From Spirochaetaceae bacterium (lineage in GTDB: Bacteria > Spirochaetota > Spirochaetia > Treponematales > Treponemataceae), in assembly GCA_017618015.1 (NCBI GenBank), contig JAFZVC010000096.1, positions 46,976 to 110,975 on the forward strand: 64,000 nt of DNA. Direction: 5' to 3'. Under the pieces are notes generated by a model, which searched no databases, had not been told where the DNA came from, and saw nothing but the letters and a program-made list of their open reading frames with translations. Position numbers and translations under genes: made by a program. Shown piece after piece: positions 61,396 through 64,000 of the stretch. The first letter of the stretch is position 1. The number at the start of each line of letters is the position of its first letter.

Positions 61396-61830
61396 TTACC
61401 GCTTTGGCTTCAGGATGAAACCAACAATAGCAACAATAAAACCGACAAGAAGGATCCATGCACCTACACCAAGAAGATCCATAATCAGTTTTCTTATTGA
61501 ACTGCCAAAAAGGTCGCCAAGAGCTGAACTTCCACCAGAATTTCCGATGATGAAATACAGAACTATTGCTACAATATCAATGATTATAAGAAGAAAAGCC
61601 AGCGAATCATATTTCTTGAACTTTGGGATAAAAGCGATGATTCCGCCTACACAGAACAATCCGAACAGAACGTAAAGACAAATCTGCGGTAAAACCTTCA
61701 GACTGTTCGCAAGATCGAAACCGTTCATAGTTCCGAATATACCTGCATCAATAATTGGAAGGATGAAACCAATTGCCGCGACAATCAGTCCCAGACCATA
61801 CACATACCTCATAGTTGAACTCTTTTTCAT
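61396..61830 (-). CDS. Small membrane protein of unknown function
   Basis: A 144-residue protein with four hydrophobic helices (about residues 8-30, 43-66, 74-95 and 119-141) and charged short ends. ATG 61830 is chosen because GAGAGG is 7 nt ahead; an upstream in-frame Met would lack it. It ends 10 nt before the proposed prmC start, so the two are co-transcribed. A GNSGGSSALGDL loop lies between helices 3 and 4. No named family recognised. Confidence 0.75.
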   Translation of the reverse strand: MKKSSTMRYVYGLGLIVAAIGFILPIIDAGIFGTMNGFDLANSLKVLPQICLYVLFGLFCVGGIIAFIPKFKKYDSLAFLLIIIDIVAIVLYFIIGNSGGSSALGDLFGSSIRKLIMDLLGVGAWILLVGFIVAIVGFILKPKR

Positions 61831-61925
61831 AAGCAAACCTCTCATCTCTTGCGGCCTAAAAATCCGAACCGCGTTTCTCATATTGTATCACCGTAAACGC
61901 GAAACTGTCCATCAAATTGTTTTGA

Positions 61926-61968
61926 AGGGGAAGGTCTTCCCCTACGCCCGCACATTGCGGGCTACCCC
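61926..61968. repeat. REP-like palindromic element, copy 2
   Basis: AGGGGAAG-gt-CTTCCCCT forms a hairpin, followed by ACGCCCGCACATTGCGGGCTACCCC that holds GCCCGCA-cat-TGCGGGC as a second perfect hairpin. The layout matches 13627-13671. It lies in the 258-bp space between the divergent membrane protein and the beta-helix lipoprotein genes; the remaining part is AT-rich leader. Confidence 0.6.
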
Positions 61969-62053
61969 TTCTCCTAGGGGCATGGGCTTATCCAGTTTTT
62001 GCCCCTAATACCCCGCAAACTGTCCCAGAAACAACGATTTTTTTTATAAAACA

Positions 62054-62082
62054 TTGAAATAGCGATGTTTTCGTGTTAAAAT
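62054..62082 (+). promoter_or_regulatory. Promoter of the beta-helix lipoprotein gene (leaderless type)
   Basis: TTGAAA (62054-62059), a 17-bp spacer and TAAAAT (62077-62082) end 6 nt before ATG 62089; no Shine-Dalgarno is present. Confidence 0.7.
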
Positions 62083-62088
62083 GATAAT

Positions 62089-64000
62089 ATGAAGTCAAAA
62101 ACGTTGCGGAACATAAAAGTTGTAAGTTTTCTGGCACTATTGCTCATCGCATTTTTCATGTCATTCTCATGCGACAACCTTTTTTCCGACGTTCCCACAA
62201 GCCAAACAACGCCCAACGAAACCGTAGCTCCCTCAAGCGAAGGCAGCAGAACCATAACTGTTACAGGCAGAATTAATAACCCATACGAAACACGGAGCGC
62301 CGGACGCTCTGCCATGCCGTCACACGCCTACACCAACAAACAGTATATCATCACAGCTACCGCGCCAGATGTGACAGAACCAGTGAGCGTAACCACAACC
62401 TCACCCTCATTCTCCATCCCGCTCACGCTCGGTAAAATATGGACAATTACAGTTGAACTGAATAAAAAAGAAACCGGCGACGCGGATTACGTAAAAGTGA
62501 TGGATGGCTCTTATACGTTCAGCCAGCCGCTTTCGGAAGTAACTTCCGATATAACAATAGAGATAAAACCGAGTATTACGACGGGCAAAACCGGAAACAT
62601 CAATTTGAACTTCACCGCTGTCGGGGACACGGTTCTTTACGACAGCGTAATCGCGGAGCCCGTAAGCACAGAGCAGAAAACCGAGTGGAACGCCCACGTC
62701 ACAACAGGTACAGGCGGCATCAGCGGAACCGGCATAAAGAGCGGAATTTATTCTGTCACAATAAGCTTTTACTTAAGCAATGTGCTCGTGTACGCCACAA
62801 TGCAGGAAATAACCGTCTACGACAACATGACGACGAACCTATGGGATGGCAGTGGCTCGAACAGCCCTATAAATAGTGAAGGAACTTTCAAAGTCACGGC
62901 TGATCTTACGGAAAGATTCAAACTGACGAACTACTTCGTCAAATCTGATGGAAACAACGGCAACAGTGGCTCGCCATACTACCCAATTAAGACCATAAAC
63001 GAGGCTTTGCGGCGCATCAACGTTACGGGTGAGAGCGACAAGAATTACACAATCTGGCTCATGTCCGACATAACAGAATTTGTTGATATTTCATCAAGCT
63101 ACATTGCCAATAACAAAGCTTCTTCTATTACGATTCAGCCGATGCGGAACCCTGTCACTATCAAGGGAGTAGCGAGGGCTTTCGATATATCGGTATCAAT
63201 TCCAATTACGTTAGAAAACCTTACGCTAGCAGGAAGCACCCCTTCCGGAGGAGAAGGAGGTGCAATTCATATAGATTCAAATGCAGATGTAACGATTTCA
63301 AACTGCACAATCACCAACAACAACATTCGTCAGGGCGATGGAGGAGCCATCTTCAACGAAGGAACACTCAACGTAAAGGGAAAAGTCATCATTTCAGGCA
63401 ACACAAAAGGCTCCGACTCAGATTCAGTGGCAAGCGACATTTTCCTTTCTGAGGGTAAAAAAATAAACGTCGTTGGTACGCTCCACCCGGACAGCAGAAT
63501 CGGCGTTATAACAGGACAAAAGCCTTCATACGGAAGTCCTCGTGTAATAACGAGTGGATTCACCGCAAACAGCGGGCTCGATTCTTCGTTAATCAGCACT
63601 ATATTCACAAGTGACGAAGGCTACGCTGTTGTTGCCGGGTCTGGCTCAAACGCCGGAGAGGCAACACTTGAAGCGAGCGGTGGCAGCATCAGCAATGCTT
63701 TTGACTACGCAGTTACGCTCTCGTGCGAGGACGAGAACATCGTACCCAGTTCAATTATCACAGTTACAGCAGCCGTCACAAAAGGCGGAAACACGGTCAT
63801 CCCGGCTGCGGACGACATCTCCTGGAGTTTCGATCTGCTTTGCGGCGGCGATTCTGTTGCGACATTGCAAGGTGTGTCGCTTGTCGGCTACGGTGCGGTC
63901 ACCATCCCTTCTAACCTTAAGATTTTTGATGGTGTAACATATACGCTTCATGCGAAAGCCGTAGTAAACGGCGTTGCCTATGACGAAGATTTTGCGCTCA
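62089..64000 (+). CDS. Large surface lipoprotein with right-handed beta-helix (runs off the window)
   Basis: The frame is open from ATG 62089 to the window end, so at least 637 residues are coded. The N-terminus MKSKTLRNIKVVSFLALLLI with FFMSFSC ends in a lipobox, so the protein is a lipoprotein. Residues ~295-480 resemble a right-handed parallel beta-helix: YPIKTINEALRRI, SITIQPMRNPVTIKG, ENLTLAGS, GGAIHIDSNADVTISNCTIT and GGAIFNEGTLNVKGKVIISGN. Proteins of this build in treponemes are often repeated surface proteins of unknown function. The part before it has several beta-sandwich-like stretches. The C-terminus is outside the window. Confidence 0.82.
   Translation, partial: MKSKTLRNIKVVSFLALLLIAFFMSFSCDNLFSDVPTSQTTPNETVAPSSEGSRTITVTGRINNPYETRSAGRSAMPSHAYTNKQYIITATAPDVTEPVSVTTTSPSFSIPLTLGKIWTITVELNKKETGDADYVKVMDGSYTFSQPLSEVTSDITIEIKPSITTGKTGNINLNFTAVGDTVLYDSVIAEPVSTEQKTEWNAHVTTGTGGISGTGIKSGIYSVTISFYLSNVLVYATMQEITVYDNMTTNLWDGSGSNSPINSEGTFKVTADLTERFKLTNYFVKSDGNNGNSGSPYYPIKTINEALRRINVTGESDKNYTIWLMSDITEFVDISSSYIANNKASSITIQPMRNPVTIKGVARAFDISVSIPITLENLTLAGSTPSGGEGGAIHIDSNADVTISNCTITNNNIRQGDGGAIFNEGTLNVKGKVIISGNTKGSDSDSVASDIFLSEGKKINVVGTLHPDSRIGVITGQKPSYGSPRVITSGFTANSGLDSSLISTIFTSDEGYAVVAGSGSNAGEATLEASGGSISNAFDYAVTLSCEDENIVPSSIITVTAAVTKGGNTVIPAADDISWSFDLLCGGDSVATLQGVSLVGYGAVTIPSNLKIFDGVTYTLHAKAVVNGVAYDEDFAL

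Overview
The window looks like a piece of a host-associated treponeme (Spirochaetota) chromosome. The pointers are a fliS-flgN flagellar chaperone pair behind a sigma-28 type promoter, a DUF4954 left-handed helix protein, a very large acyl-CoA dehydratase activase, many secreted proteins and lipoproteins of no clear family, a two-subunit iron-sulphur fumarase with a short malic enzyme, and REP-like intergenic palindromes. The genus is inferred from gene content only. No rRNA, tRNA, CRISPR array, insertion sequence or prophage was recognised.

Layout. 1-2 kb: an AT-rich restriction-modification island, with the end of a C5 DNA methyltransferase, a LAGLIDADG-fold protein lacking both catalytic acids, an overlapping small PD-(D/E)XK nuclease and a small unknown protein. 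2-15 kb: mostly minus-strand accessory genes, including acetyltransferases (two of them broken), a kinase-fold phosphotransferase, HEAT, DUF998, a metallo-beta-lactamase fold hydrolase, a serine hydrolase, a LytTR/DUF3021 module behind a lipoprotein amide hydrolase, a methyltransferase and an XRE regulator beside a perfect palindrome. Two YARHG-domain paralogues lie in inverted orientation at 6.3-7.5 and 15.1-16.3 kb. 16.4-17.4 kb: fliS-flgN. 17.4-33 kb: DUF4954, then a minus-strand run coding for the activase, three exported proteins and an ExbB-ExbD-TonB set. 33-36 kb: malic enzyme and fumarase alpha and beta. 36-39 kb: murJ and an M24 peptidase. 39-47.6 kb: a TPR protein and a LamG/FN3 protein, divergent from uvrC, then mnmG. 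47.7-50.4 kb: VWA protein, macro-domain protein and metA. 50.5-54.6 kb: an alpha/beta-hydrolase-fold protein, a U32 peptidase, a small predicted barrel and a lipoprotein phosphoesterase. 54.6-58.3 kb: a zinc-uptake operon (Fur-family regulator, znuA, znuC, znuB, lipoprotein) behind two Fur-type boxes. 58.3-61.8 kb: RelA/SpoT homologue, prmC and a membrane protein. 62.1 kb to the end: a beta-helix surface lipoprotein that runs off the window.

Points that stand out. (1) The restriction enzyme seems split into a catalytically dead LAGLIDADG DNA-binding subunit and a separate nuclease. (2) Perfect 11-bp direct repeats with 21-bp period sit just upstream of the LytTR operon promoter. (3) Two near-palindromic Fur/Zur boxes flank the zinc operon promoter. 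(4) At least three genes have a -10 box ending 6 nt before ATG and no Shine-Dalgarno, which suggests leaderless mRNAs. (5) The RelA/SpoT hydrolase site is degraded. (6) Housekeeping enzymes MnmG and PrmC carry Gly/Ser/Ala-rich insertions. (7) A REP-like palindromic element recurs between genes. Intergenic stretches are all under 300 bp, and the notable ones are listed.
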